From Clostridia bacterium (GTDB taxonomy: Bacteria; Bacillota; Clostridia; Christensenellales; Aristaeellaceae): a stretch of 64,000 nucleotides of DNA. The position numbers and the translations under genes were made by a program. Position 1 is the stretch's first letter. Each line of letters starts with the position of its first letter. A model generated the notes under the pieces. It did no database searches, was not told the DNA's origin, and saw only the letters and a program-made list of their open reading frames with translations. Location of the stretch: NCBI GenBank assembly GCA_017526525.1, contig JAFXRG010000005.1, positions 1 through 64,000 of the forward strand. Reading direction: 5' to 3'. Of this stretch, positions 8,313 through 17,837 are shown one piece after another.

Positions 8313-9728
8313 ATGAAAGCGTTCCTGGACCGGGATTTTCTGCTGAATACGGAAGCGGCAAAGAGACTTTTCCATGAAGCGGCGGAAAACCAGCCGATTA
8401 TTGATTATCACTGCCACCTGAGCCCCCGGGAGATCTGGGAAGATATCCGGTACGACAATATTACCCAGGTCTGGCTGGGCGGAGACCACTACAAATGGCG
8501 CCTGATGCGCTCTGCCGGCGTGCCGGAGAAATACATCACCGGAGATGCCTCCGACCGGGAGAAATTTGAGAAATACGCAGAGGTGCTGGGCAAGGCCATC
8601 GGCAATCCCCTGCATCACTGGAGCCACCTGGAACTGCGGAGATTTTTCGGCTATGAGGGAATCCTGAACCGGGAAACCGCCGGGGAAGTCTGGGAAATCG
8701 CCAACGCGAAGCTTCGCAGCGAGGGATACTCCGCCCGGGGACTGATCCGGATGAGCAATGTGGAAACCATCTGCACCACGGATGACCCGGCGGACACGCT
8801 GGAGTGGCATGAGAAGCTGGCGGCGGACAAAACCTTCCCGGTGACGGTGCTGCCGGCCTGGCGGCCGGACAAAGCCATGAACCTTGAGAAGGAGACCTAC
8901 CCGGAGTATATTGCACAGCTGGGCAAAGCGGCGGGCATGACCATTGCGTCCTTCGCGGATCTTAAGCTGGCGCTGCACAAGCGGCTGGACTTCTTTGCCG
9001 CCCACGGGTGCAAACTGAGCGACCACGCCCTGAACTATGTGATGTATGCCCCGGCAACGGAAGAAGAAACGGAACGGATTTTCAGCGGCCGGATGAACGG
9101 AATCCTGCCGGACGCGGAAGCGGAAGCCCGGTTCAAGTATGCCTTCATGACCGCCATGGCGGCGGAATACGCGGAGCGGGGCTGGGTTATGCAGCTGCAT
9201 TACGGATGCCGGCGGGACAACAACCCCGTCATGTTCCGGGCCATGGGCCCCGATACGGGCTTCGACTGTGTGGACAATTACGCGCCCAGCGCCCAGACGG
9301 CTGCGTTCCTCGGGGCGCTTGAAGAAGCCGGAAAGCTGCCGAAGACCATTCTGTACAGCCTGAACACCAACGACAACGCGGCCATCGATACGATTCTGGG
9401 CTGCTTCCAGAACGATACGGCGGCCGGACGGATTCAGCACGGTTCCGCCTGGTGGTTCAACGATCATTTTGACGGAATGAGCGAACAGCTGAAGAGCCTG
9501 GCGGCGCTGGGATACCTGGCCGGATTTGTGGGAATGCTGACGGACAGCCGGAGCTTCCTGAGCTATCCGCGGCACGAATATTTCCGCCGGATTCTCTGCC
9601 GGATTTTCGGCGAATGGGTGGAAGAAGGATTCTATCCGGAAGATTATGATACACTTAAGGAGATTGTGGCGGATATCAGCTGCAATAACGCCAGGAAATA
9701 TTTCGGATTTGAGACCAAAAAGGTCTGA
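8313..9728 (+). CDS. uxaC: Glucuronate/galacturonate isomerase
   Basis: Isomerises D-galacturonate to D-tagaturonate (and D-glucuronate to D-fructuronate), the entry step for saturated uronates. The 471-residue amidohydrolase-fold protein has the metal-binding DYHCHLSP near residue 30, STDDPAD-like TTDDPAD, QLHYGCRRDNN, and the C-terminal LTDSRSFLSYPRHEYFRR, all characteristic of UxaC. It starts with a GGGGAGG site 40 bp after kdgK. Confidence 0.94.
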   Translation: MKAFLDRDFLLNTEAAKRLFHEAAENQPIIDYHCHLSPREIWEDIRYDNITQVWLGGDHYKWRLMRSAGVPEKYITGDASDREKFEKYAEVLGKAIGNPLHHWSHLELRRFFGYEGILNRETAGEVWEIANAKLRSEGYSARGLIRMSNVETICTTDDPADTLEWHEKLAADKTFPVTVLPAWRPDKAMNLEKETYPEYIAQLGKAAGMTIASFADLKLALHKRLDFFAAHGCKLSDHALNYVMYAPATEEETERIFSGRMNGILPDAEAEARFKYAFMTAMAAEYAERGWVMQLHYGCRRDNNPVMFRAMGPDTGFDCVDNYAPSAQTAAFLGALEEAGKLPKTILYSLNTNDNAAIDTILGCFQNDTAAGRIQHGSAWWFNDHFDGMSEQLKSLAALGYLAGFVGMLTDSRSFLSYPRHEYFRRILCRIFGEWVEEGFYPEDYDTLKEIVADISCNNARKYFGFETKKV

Positions 9729-9736
9729 GGAGCCAC

Positions 9737-11287
9737 ATGAAAGAATTATGCATCACATCCCGCAGCTGCAGCGTACTGCTGGATCCGGAAGGCCGCTACC
9801 AGGCCGGAGAAAAACGCGACCTGTTCCTGAACGGGGAAGCCTGGGGAACGGAATACCGGTCGGTGACATCCCTGTTTGACCTGGAACCGGATACGGAATA
9901 TACGCTGGAGAGCCGCACGGAGGAAGGAAAAACGGAAAGTCTTTCCTTCAGGACCCGGAAGGAACTCTGCACCCTGGACGTGCGGGATTTCGGCGCCAAG
10001 GGAGACGGGGAAACGGACGATACCGCCATGCTCCAGGCAGCGATTCTCTGCTGCCCGGAAGGCGGAAGGGTGCTGATTCCCCCGGGAACCTACGCAACAG
10101 GGCCCCTGTTCCTGAAAAGCCACATGACGCTGGAGATTGCCGACGGGGCGACCCTGGCGCTGCTGACGGACCGGAAGCGTTTTCCGGTGCTGCCGGAGAT
10201 CATTCCCGCGGACAACCCGGAGGGCGAGGTGCTGATGGGCCTGTGGGAAGGCGACAGCGAGGAGGGCTTTGCTTCGGCGCTGACCGCCATTGATGTAACA
10301 GATACCGCCGTCATCGGTGAAGGGGTTATCGACGGACGGGGCGGGGAAGGCGACTGGTGGGTCGAACCGAGGGTAAAGCGGATTGCCCGGCGGGGCAACC
10401 TGCTGTATACCCAGCGGTGCCGAAACCTGCTGTTCCAGGGGCTGACCTTCCTGAACAGCCCCAGCTGGAACCTGCATCCCGCCTACAGCGAAAAGCTGGA
10501 TTTTATTGATCTCCAGATCCGGGCGCCCTGGGACAGTCCCAACACGGACGGTTTTGATCCGGAAAGTTGCCGGGATGTCCGGCTGCTGGGAACGGAGATT
10601 TCCGTGGGGGATGACTGCATTGCCCTGAAATCCGGCAAAATCCGGCTGGGAAAGAAATACCACCGGGCCTGTGAGAATGTGGAAATCGCCTGGTGCGCCA
10701 TGCTGGACGGACACGGGGGCGTGACGCTGGGGAGCGAAATGGCCGGCGGCATCCGGAACGTGAAGGTGCATCACTGCTATATGCGGGGCAACGACCGGGG
10801 GCTGCGGGTGAAAACCCGGCGGGGACGCGGCAAGGACGGCGTCATTGACGACATCCTGTTTGAAAAGGTTCAGATGGACGGGGTGAAAATGCCCCTGATT
10901 GTGAACAGCATGTATTTCTGCGATCCGGACGGACACAGCGAATGGGTTCAGAGCCGGGAAAAGAAACCCGTGGACGAAACGACCCCGAGAATCGGAACCG
11001 TCCGGTTTGAACAGGTGGAAGCAGTAAACTGCAAAGCCTGTGCAGGGTATGTGCTGGGATTGCCGGAACAACCGATGGAGCACATTGCCCTCAAAGACTG
11101 CTTCTTCAGCTTTGATCCGGAGGCGGAAGCCCTGGTGCCGGTTATGGCGGAGCAGGTGGAACCCTGCCGGAGACGGGGAATGATTCTGAAAAACGTCCGG
11201 AAGGTTACGCTGGACCACGTTCGCTACGAGGGTGTGGACGGCGACTGGATTGACGCGGAAAATACGGAAGAAATCACGGAACAATGA
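9737..11287 (+). CDS. GH28 polygalacturonase-type glycoside hydrolase
   Basis: Hydrolyses alpha-1,4-linked galacturonic acid in pectin or its oligomers. The 516-residue protein has a short N-terminal beta domain (about 1-80), then the GH28 beta-helix beginning at VRDFGAKGDG. Catalytic motifs are NTDG (Asp271), GDDC (Asp292-Asp293), GHGG (His326) and the RGLRVKTRRG substrate-binding stretch. There is no signal peptide, so it likely works inside the cell on imported oligogalacturonides as an exo-enzyme. It sits between uxaC and kduI. Exact specificity (homogalacturonan or rhamnogalacturonan) is not determinable here. Confidence 0.9.
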   Translation: MKELCITSRSCSVLLDPEGRYQAGEKRDLFLNGEAWGTEYRSVTSLFDLEPDTEYTLESRTEEGKTESLSFRTRKELCTLDVRDFGAKGDGETDDTAMLQAAILCCPEGGRVLIPPGTYATGPLFLKSHMTLEIADGATLALLTDRKRFPVLPEIIPADNPEGEVLMGLWEGDSEEGFASALTAIDVTDTAVIGEGVIDGRGGEGDWWVEPRVKRIARRGNLLYTQRCRNLLFQGLTFLNSPSWNLHPAYSEKLDFIDLQIRAPWDSPNTDGFDPESCRDVRLLGTEISVGDDCIALKSGKIRLGKKYHRACENVEIAWCAMLDGHGGVTLGSEMAGGIRNVKVHHCYMRGNDRGLRVKTRRGRGKDGVIDDILFEKVQMDGVKMPLIVNSMYFCDPDGHSEWVQSREKKPVDETTPRIGTVRFEQVEAVNCKACAGYVLGLPEQPMEHIALKDCFFSFDPEAEALVPVMAEQVEPCRRRGMILKNVRKVTLDHVRYEGVDGDWIDAENTEEITEQ

Positions 11288-11298
11288 GGAGGAACAAA

Positions 11299-12141
11299 AT
11301 GGACATTCGTTACAGCTGCAATCAGCGGGATTTCAAACGATACACCACGGAAGAGACCCGGAAGGAATTCCTGATCGAGAAGCTCTTTACGCCGGACGCG
11401 GTGGAAGCGGTTTACAGCCATGTGGACCGGATGGTTACCATGGGCATCATGCCTGTGAAGGAAACAGTATCCATCGACAAAGGCATCGATATCTGGCATA
11501 ACTTCGGAACGGAGTATTTCCTGGAACGCCGGGAGTGCGGCATGTTCAACGTAGGCGGCGCCGGAAAGGTGACTGTGGACGGCACTGTGTACGAGCTGGG
11601 CTACAAGGACTGCCTGTACATTACGAAAGGCGCCCGGGAAGTGCTTTTCTCCAGCGACAGCGCGGAAAAGCCCGCCAAGTTCTACCTGGTTTCCGCCCCG
11701 GCTCACTGCAGCTACGAAAACCGGCTGATCAGGATTGCGGACGCGGCCAAGAAACCCTGCGGCGACGCTTCTACCAGCAACAAGAGGGTCATCAACCAGT
11801 TCATTCATCCCTCCGTGCTGAAGACCTGCCAGCTGAGCATGGGCATGACGGTGCTGGAAAGCGGAAGCGTCTGGAACACCATGCCGGCCCATACCCATGA
11901 GCGGCGGATGGAAGTTTATTTCTACTTTGAAGTACCCCAGGACAACGTGGTGTTCCACATGATGGGCGAAGGACAGGAAACCCGCCATATTGTGATGCAG
12001 AACGAGCAGGCGGTCATCTCCCCCAGCTGGAGCATTCATGCCGGCGCGGGTACCAGCAACTACACGTTTATCTGGGCTATGGGCGGAGAAAACCAGGCCT
12101 TCGACGATATGGACAACATTCCCACAACGGAACTGAGATAA
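11299..12141 (+). CDS. kduI: 5-keto-4-deoxyuronate isomerase
   Basis: Converts 4-deoxy-L-threo-5-hexosulose uronate, formed from unsaturated galacturonate ends, to 3-deoxy-D-glycero-2,5-hexodiulosonate. The 280-residue cupin-fold protein has the Zn-binding PAHTHERRMEVYFYF and the conserved N-terminal GTEYFLERRE. A start at 11284 overlaps the previous stop, but GAGGAGG at 11286-11292 is correctly spaced for the ATG at 11299. Its presence with kduD shows that lyase or GH105 products are also used. Confidence 0.93.
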   Translation: MDIRYSCNQRDFKRYTTEETRKEFLIEKLFTPDAVEAVYSHVDRMVTMGIMPVKETVSIDKGIDIWHNFGTEYFLERRECGMFNVGGAGKVTVDGTVYELGYKDCLYITKGAREVLFSSDSAEKPAKFYLVSAPAHCSYENRLIRIADAAKKPCGDASTSNKRVINQFIHPSVLKTCQLSMGMTVLESGSVWNTMPAHTHERRMEVYFYFEVPQDNVVFHMMGEGQETRHIVMQNEQAVISPSWSIHAGAGTSNYTFIWAMGGENQAFDDMDNIPTTELR

Positions 12142-12156
12142 GGGAGGAACAGGAAA

Positions 12157-12954
12157 ATGGATATGAATGCTTTCAGCCTCAAGGGAAAAAATGCGTGGAT
12201 TACCGGAGCAAGCTACGGAATCGGATTTGCCATTGCGGAAGCCTACGCGGCCGCCGGCGCCAGGATCATTTTCAACGACATCAACCAGGAACTTGTGGAT
12301 AAAGGCCTGAAGGCCTATGCGGAAAAAGGAATCGACGCAAAGGGCTATGTCTGCGACGTGACCAATGAGGAAGCGGTCCAGGCCCTGGTGAAGCAGATTG
12401 AGCAGGAAGTCGGCACCATTGATATCCTGGTGAACAACGCGGGCATCATCCGCCGGATCCCCATGATCGAAATGAGCGCCGCAGAATTCCGCAAGGTGAT
12501 TGACGTGGACCTGAACGCTCCGTTTATCTGCGCCAAGGCAGTGATTCCGTCGATGATCGCCAAGGGACACGGAAAGATCATTAACATCTGCAGCATGATG
12601 AGTGAACTGGGCCGTGAGACCGTATCCGCCTACGCGGCGGCCAAGGGCGGCCTGAAAATGCTGACCCGGAATATCTGCTCCGAGTACGGCGGGCACAACA
12701 TTCAGTGCAACGGCATCGGACCCGGCTATATCGCGACCCCCCAGACCGCCCCGCTGCGGGAACGGCAGCCCGACGGCAGCCGCCATCCCTTCGATCAGTT
12801 CATTATTGCCAAGACGCCCGCGGCCCGCTGGGGAAATCCGGAAGACCTGCAGGGACCGGCCGTCTTCCTGGCCTCCGATGCCAGCAACTTCGTGAACGGA
12901 CACATCCTGTATGTGGACGGCGGCATCCTGGCCTACATCGGCAAGCAACCCTGA
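12157..12954 (+). CDS. kduD: 2-keto-3-deoxy-D-gluconate (5-keto) dehydrogenase, SDR family
   Basis: NAD(P)H-dependent short-chain dehydrogenase that reduces 3-deoxy-D-glycero-2,5-hexodiulosonate to KDG, completing the unsaturated-uronate branch. The 265-residue protein has the Rossmann motif GASYGIG, NNAG, and the catalytic YAAAK, with the C-terminal DGG segment of SDRs. It is 15 bp after kduI and last in the uronate operon. Annotation as gluconate 5-dehydrogenase would be the alternative, but KduI-KduD pairing is diagnostic. Confidence 0.9.
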   Translation: MDMNAFSLKGKNAWITGASYGIGFAIAEAYAAAGARIIFNDINQELVDKGLKAYAEKGIDAKGYVCDVTNEEAVQALVKQIEQEVGTIDILVNNAGIIRRIPMIEMSAAEFRKVIDVDLNAPFICAKAVIPSMIAKGHGKIINICSMMSELGRETVSAYAAAKGGLKMLTRNICSEYGGHNIQCNGIGPGYIATPQTAPLRERQPDGSRHPFDQFIIAKTPAARWGNPEDLQGPAVFLASDASNFVNGHILYVDGGILAYIGKQP

Positions 12955-12982
12955 AAAAAATTACAAAGAATGTAAAAAAGTC

Positions 12983-13012
12983 TTTACGACCCCATACATC
13001 TTTGGGTATAAT
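12983..13012 (+). promoter_or_regulatory. Promoter of the pectin transport operon
   Basis: TTTACG (12983-12988) and a perfect TATAAT (13007-13012) spaced by 18 bp, in the 109-bp gap after kduD. It precedes the six-TM protein and ABC transporter genes. No copy of the GTATACAAC operator seen upstream of uxaB is evident here, so regulation may differ. Confidence 0.6.
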
Positions 13013-13063
13013 TAATTGGGATCCAAACCTGAACAATCAGCATAGAACCACGGGGGTGGCGCC

Positions 13064-13633
13064 GTGCAGAGGCGTATGTCAGTGAATCGCTACCGCACTG
13101 TGGATTTGTCTCTGTTCGCGATCATCCTGATCGTATTCGAAACAATCCTGGTGCGGGCAGCCAACGAATGGTTTCCACGGGAACCCTGGACGGTATCTGT
13201 TACCGCGGCAGTCACTGCCGTGGTGATGGTCCGATGGGGCCCCTGGTGTGCGATTCACGCGGTGGTCGGCGGGATTGTGACGGTACTGGTTTCAAAGGGA
13301 ACGGGGCAGCAGTTCCTGATCTACGGACTCGGAAACCTGGCAGCCCTGGCCGTCTGGCCGCTGGAGCGCCGGTGGGGATGGGAAAAGCTGAGGAGCAATA
13401 TCCTGGTCAATTTCCTGTTTGCCTTCCTGGTGCTGCTGGCCATGCAGGCCGGACGCACCCTGACGGCGCTTGCGCTGGGAGCCCTGTCAGGCGATTTCCT
13501 GATCTTTATTACATCGGATTCGGTTTCCTATATTTTTACCCTGGCGATTCTCTGGATCGTGTCCAGGCTGGACGGCATGCTGGAAGATCAGATTCATTAC
13601 CTGAAACGTCTCAGTCAGGAGACGGAGCATTAA
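13064..13633 (+). CDS. Six-TM membrane protein of unknown function
   Basis: Integral membrane protein of 189 residues with about six hydrophobic segments (near 13-30, 43-60, 62-80, 85-98, 108-135 and 148-170) and a short charged tail. The size and topology resemble ECF transporter S components, but I cannot recognise a family. The start is GTG at 13064 preceded by GGGGGTGG; an in-frame ATG at 13076 is also possible. It is the first gene of the transport operon, 15 bp before the permease, so a link to oligosaccharide transport is likely but unproven. Confidence 0.7.
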   Translation: MQRRMSVNRYRTVDLSLFAIILIVFETILVRAANEWFPREPWTVSVTAAVTAVVMVRWGPWCAIHAVVGGIVTVLVSKGTGQQFLIYGLGNLAALAVWPLERRWGWEKLRSNILVNFLFAFLVLLAMQAGRTLTALALGALSGDFLIFITSDSVSYIFTLAILWIVSRLDGMLEDQIHYLKRLSQETEH

Positions 13634-13648
13634 GGAAGGGGTTCTGGG

Positions 13649-14716
13649 ATGAAAAGGAAAGCAGATGATTACCTGATTCTGGACGAAGCCACAGGCACCT
13701 ATCGGGAAGACCCTGAACAGGTGGTTCGGGACGATGTGGAAAAGCACTACTGGCTGAACGTGGGGCGCACGATTCTGAAGGACTGGCGGCTTTATGTGAT
13801 GCTGGTTCCGATGCTTCTTGTGTTCCTGTTCTGGCGGTATATGCCGATGTATGAACTGCTGGGCTCCTTCAAGGTGGACGATGTGGTGAAGCCGGTGGCC
13901 GATCAGTACTTTAAGGGCTTTTCCAATTTCAAGGGCCTGCTGATGGGCACGGGAACCTATTCCGGACTGAGCGTGGATTTCTGGCGGGCCATGCGGAATA
14001 CCTTCCTGCTGAGCTTTTACGGACTGCTCTTCGGATTCCCGATGCCGATCATCCTGGCGCTGTTCTTCAACGAGGTTCGCTCCAACGCAGCCCGCAGCGC
14101 GCTCCAGGTGATGACCTACCTGCCGAAGTTCATGTCCACGGTGGTTATGACCTCCCTGGTGGTGATGCTGATCAAGCAGGGAAGCGCGGCCAGCAATACG
14201 CCTCCCGGAATCCTGTCCCAGGCGCTGGCATCCCTTGGGCTCATCTCTGCCGAGACAGCCCAGAACGGCCTGCTGAACAATCCGGACTACTTCCGCGCAA
14301 TCTACCAGGTCTCGGGAATCTGGGAAACGGCCGGATATGACAGCATTGTATTCTTTGCGGCGATCATTGCCATTTCGCCCACCAGCTACGAGGCGGCGCA
14401 GATTGACGGCGCAGGCAAGTGGGCCCAGATGCGCTATGTGGTGCTGCCCAGCATCCTTTCCACCATCGTGATCATGCTGATTACCCGGATCGGCTCCATG
14501 CTTTCCATCGGCTACGAAAAAGTACTGCTGCTGAGCGAGGGAAGAATCGCATCCTACCAGACCGCTGAAGTGGTTTCCACTTTCGCCTGGCGGGTCAAAG
14601 GCAGCCAGAGCGGACTGGCATCGGCGGCGGAAATGATGAACAACGTAATCGGAATGCTGTTGGTCATCGGAGCGAACACCATTGCACGCAAGGCCTCCAA
14701 CGTGAGCCTGTACTGA
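13649..14716 (+). CDS. CUT1 ABC transporter permease (LplB-type)
   Basis: Inner-membrane permease subunit of a carbohydrate ABC importer, 355 residues. After a ~45-residue charged N-terminus come six predicted TM segments, with the EAA loop YEAAQIDGAGKWAQMRYVVLP that contacts the ATPase, and the first-TM motif FLFWRYMPMYELLGSF typical of LplB/YtcP-type permeases. It pairs with the next permease and the large binding protein. The surrounding uronate enzymes indicate oligogalacturonide or rhamnogalacturonan oligomers as substrate. Confidence 0.9.
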   Translation: MKRKADDYLILDEATGTYREDPEQVVRDDVEKHYWLNVGRTILKDWRLYVMLVPMLLVFLFWRYMPMYELLGSFKVDDVVKPVADQYFKGFSNFKGLLMGTGTYSGLSVDFWRAMRNTFLLSFYGLLFGFPMPIILALFFNEVRSNAARSALQVMTYLPKFMSTVVMTSLVVMLIKQGSAASNTPPGILSQALASLGLISAETAQNGLLNNPDYFRAIYQVSGIWETAGYDSIVFFAAIIAISPTSYEAAQIDGAGKWAQMRYVVLPSILSTIVIMLITRIGSMLSIGYEKVLLLSEGRIASYQTAEVVSTFAWRVKGSQSGLASAAEMMNNVIGMLLVIGANTIARKASNVSLY

Positions 14717-14736
14717 TGAGAGGAGGCTTTTGAAAG

Positions 14737-15627
14737 ATGAAACGGAAGCTTGAAATATCAGAACTGATCTTCAAGATTCTCGCGTATACCTTCCTGACGG
14801 TTTTCGCACTTCTGTGCCTGTATCCTTTCCTGTACGCGATCTCCGCTTCCATCAGCGGAAGGCACGCGGTGGAATACAAGGAAATCATCCTTCTGCCGAA
14901 GGCTGTGCAGTTTGATGCGTTCGCCGCCATGTTCGGCAGCAACGAGTTCTGGAATTCCTATTCCAACACCCTGTTCCTGACCATCTACGGAACGATCTGG
15001 TCCCTGGTGGTGGCCATCCTGGGCGGTTATGCGCTGAGCAAGAAGCGGCTGCTGTTCCGTAAATCCCTGAACTTCTTCCTGGTGTTCACCATGTGGTTCA
15101 GCGCCGGTATCGTTCCCCAGTACCTGAACTATATTGCTACCAAGCAGGTGTTCAACGGCGTCGGCATTATGGATGACAAATGGCTGGTGGTCATTGCCAT
15201 GGGTATGGCGGCCATGAACATCATCCTGCTGCGGAACGCCTTTGAGAATGTGCCCAGCGAAATTGAGGAAGCGGCGATCGTGGACGGAGCCACGGAAATG
15301 CAGGTGCTGAGCAAGGTTTACATCCCCATGAGCAAGAGCACCATTGCCACGGTGGCCCTGTTCTTCGCCATCAGCCGGTGGAACGGATACTTCTGGGCCC
15401 GGCAGATGATTTCCAACATCAACGAACAGCCGCTGCAGGTGTTTATCCGGAACAGGCTGGAACAGTATACGGACCTGGAGCAGCTGGCGACCTGGACGGA
15501 GAACTACGCGGCGGATTCCCTGATTTTCGCACTGATTGTCTGTTCCATCATTCCGATCCTGATTATCTATCCCTTCATCCAGAAGTATTTTGCGAAGGGT
15601 ACCAACGTGGGCGGCGTGAAGGAATAA
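14737..15627 (+). CDS. CUT1 ABC transporter permease (YtcP-type)
   Basis: Second permease subunit, 296 residues, six TM segments. The EAA loop reads EEAAIVDGATEMQVLSKVYIPMSK and the C-terminus ends YPFIQKYFAKGTNVGGVKE, the characteristic end of this family. It follows the first permease by 20 bp with a GAGGAGG site and forms the heterodimeric channel with it. Confidence 0.92.
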   Translation: MKRKLEISELIFKILAYTFLTVFALLCLYPFLYAISASISGRHAVEYKEIILLPKAVQFDAFAAMFGSNEFWNSYSNTLFLTIYGTIWSLVVAILGGYALSKKRLLFRKSLNFFLVFTMWFSAGIVPQYLNYIATKQVFNGVGIMDDKWLVVIAMGMAAMNIILLRNAFENVPSEIEEAAIVDGATEMQVLSKVYIPMSKSTIATVALFFAISRWNGYFWARQMISNINEQPLQVFIRNRLEQYTDLEQLATWTENYAADSLIFALIVCSIIPILIIYPFIQKYFAKGTNVGGVKE

Positions 15628-15702
15628 TCTGTATCGTATTACTACATCCGTGGGGGATTCCTTCCGGATGCGGGAATATAAAAAAAATTAGGAGGAAAAA
15701 AC

Positions 15703-17739
15703 ATGAAAAAACTTCTGTCTCTGGTTCTGTGCGTTACGATGATGATCTCCCTGATCGCCGTCGCGGGCGCGGAAGATGTTACGCTGCGGATGGCCACCGG
15801 CTACAACAGCGCCAAAACCGGCATCACCTTTGATGCCGAAACCGCCGGCGAAGGCGTTACCCTGGCTGACGGAAAAACCTACAACACCGGCGATCTGAAA
15901 CCCACCTGGCAGGCCCTGGAAGAAATCCTGGGCGTGAAATTCGAAAGCAAGTACCAGGGCAACGGCTCCGCCAAGGAGTTTGAGTACTGGAAAGACCGCC
16001 TGGCGGAAGTGGATATGGTTTCCGGACCTGCCACCACGCTGAATGAGTACGGTGAGACCGGACTGCTGGTCAACCTGGCCGAGTACATGGACAAGCTGCC
16101 CAACTTCAAGGCTTACCTGGATGCCAATCCCATCGTGCGGCTGTCCATCATGGGCAACACCAGCACCGGCGCCATTTACTTCAGCCCCTACTTCGACGGC
16201 GTCAACGACATCGAACGGATGCCCCTGATGCGGGTGGACTACGCTGCGAAGCTGCTGGACGGCGAAGGCGCGTTCACCGCGGATGCCTGCAACAAGCTGG
16301 CGGCTCCGGTTTATCAGCCCTATATGCCCACCTCCGGCAAGGTAGAGATTGAAACCCCCACCCTGGACGGTACGGCCACTGAAGTTGTGACCAAGGATTA
16401 CGATGCTTACGGCAATATCGTTGCGAAGATGAACGAGGCCGGTGAGCTGGACGGTGTGGCCGCGGTCAACATGCTGCGTGAATACATCGACAAGACCTAC
16501 AACGGATATTACGGAACCGCCCGCAGCAACCTGTTCATCGGACAGAACGCTGCCTGGGATGCGGACGAACTGGTTGCGCTGCTGCGCTGCGTGGTGGCAA
16601 ACCCCCAGAGCCTGAACGGCACCGACTCCATCCAGGGCCTGTTCTCCCGTGAGGACAACAACAACCAGCGCCGGGTGGACATGTACCGGCTGGCCGGCCA
16701 TCTGTTCGGCGTCCGCGGTATGGAATCCCGCCAGGACTACCTGTATTTTGAAACCGACGGAAAGCTGCATGACGCCCGCCAGGAAGCGGTGACCTTCACG
16801 GCCCTGGGCAGAATGCACGACCTGGTTGCTGAAGGACTGATCTCCAAGGCGTTCGTGGATGCCGCGGAAGAAAACTCCTCCACCTACCTGGAGAACGACA
16901 ACGGCTTCATGTCCTATGACTACAACCAGACCCAGACCGTTATGAACGCCACCAAGCTCCAGAGCGAGAACGGTGAGAAGTACATGGCGATTATGGTGCC
17001 GGTAGCCAAGTGGTTCGACGGCACCGAGGGCGGCGTGTTCATGCGGTTCACAGAGAGCTGGCGTTCCGTGAAGACAGACGCTTGGGCCATCTCCAAGGCC
17101 GGTGTGGAAGCGAACCCCGGCGCCCTGGATAAGGCCCTGGCCCTGATCGACTATGCCTACTCTCCGGAAGGCCAGATCCTGATGAGCTACGGCCCTGCCG
17201 CGTTCATCAAGGAAGGCGCCACCTTCCTGTTCAACGGCAAGGAAATGCCCGTGATTGCGGACGCGACCTACGCTGAACTGTGGGAGAAAGCAAAGGGCAA
17301 CTATACCAACTATGCCCGTCAGTACCTGGGATCCACGCTGAGCTTCGTGAAGAGCCAGGCCTTCGAGTACCAGTGCACGCATGAAGTCGGCCGCGAAGGC
17401 GCCGGATACATTTCCACCGCCATCGGCCTGGGCACCATCAAGCATCCGCTGCTTGAGATCGCCGAGAATCCCTGGTACACCTCCATTCCCACCGTGCTGC
17501 CGAACTCCAAGACCGAGATGGATATGATCAACTCCTATGTTGAGCTGAGCGCCAACGGCAAGTTCTCTGCTGCCAAGGGCGGAGAAAACCTGTTCGTGGA
17601 CATCATCGTGAACGGCCTGAACGGCACGGCGGAAGAAAACGCCGCCATGATTACCGATGACTGGCACGGCAAGCAGTACCTGGCCCTGCGTGAGAGCGCC
17701 TGGAAGAAGCTGGCCGCGTATTACGAAACCCTGAAGTAA
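15703..17739 (+). CDS. Large extracellular solute-binding protein (LplA-type)
   Basis: Oligosaccharide-binding protein of 678 residues, exported by a signal peptide that ends near AVAGA-ED. Long binding proteins of this type accompany LplB/YtcP permeases in oligogalacturonide and rhamnogalacturonan systems. The signal peptide has no lipobox: the only nearby Cys (residue 10) is too early, so lipid anchoring is not evident. A strong AGGAGG site and a 15-bp hairpin just after the stop suggest high, stabilised expression relative to neighbouring genes. Confidence 0.88.
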   Translation: MKKLLSLVLCVTMMISLIAVAGAEDVTLRMATGYNSAKTGITFDAETAGEGVTLADGKTYNTGDLKPTWQALEEILGVKFESKYQGNGSAKEFEYWKDRLAEVDMVSGPATTLNEYGETGLLVNLAEYMDKLPNFKAYLDANPIVRLSIMGNTSTGAIYFSPYFDGVNDIERMPLMRVDYAAKLLDGEGAFTADACNKLAAPVYQPYMPTSGKVEIETPTLDGTATEVVTKDYDAYGNIVAKMNEAGELDGVAAVNMLREYIDKTYNGYYGTARSNLFIGQNAAWDADELVALLRCVVANPQSLNGTDSIQGLFSREDNNNQRRVDMYRLAGHLFGVRGMESRQDYLYFETDGKLHDARQEAVTFTALGRMHDLVAEGLISKAFVDAAEENSSTYLENDNGFMSYDYNQTQTVMNATKLQSENGEKYMAIMVPVAKWFDGTEGGVFMRFTESWRSVKTDAWAISKAGVEANPGALDKALALIDYAYSPEGQILMSYGPAAFIKEGATFLFNGKEMPVIADATYAELWEKAKGNYTNYARQYLGSTLSFVKSQAFEYQCTHEVGREGAGYISTAIGLGTIKHPLLEIAENPWYTSIPTVLPNSKTEMDMINSYVELSANGKFSAAKGGENLFVDIIVNGLNGTAEENAAMITDDWHGKQYLALRESAWKKLAAYYETLK

Positions 17740-17773
17740 TTCCTTTCCGGTAACCTGACCCAAAGGAAATGAT

Positions 17774-17809
17774 CCCTTTCCCTCCCGCCTGCGAGCGGGA
17801 GGGAAAGGG
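17774..17809 (+). other. Perfect 15-bp intercistronic hairpin after the binding-protein gene
   Basis: CCCTTTCCCTCCCGC (17774-17788) pairs perfectly with GCGGGAGGGAAAGGG (17795-17809) around a 6-nt loop. No uridine run follows. Such hairpins after binding-protein genes are known to protect the upstream mRNA segment and lower downstream expression. Confidence 0.6.
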
Positions 17810-17837
17810 AGACCTGAAAAAAGCGAGGAGTATCATC

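Noticed and set aside
15688-17763. Minus-strand open frame of 691 codons opposite the large binding protein
   Set aside because: The plus-strand gene has signal peptide, RBS and operon context; the antisense frame has none.
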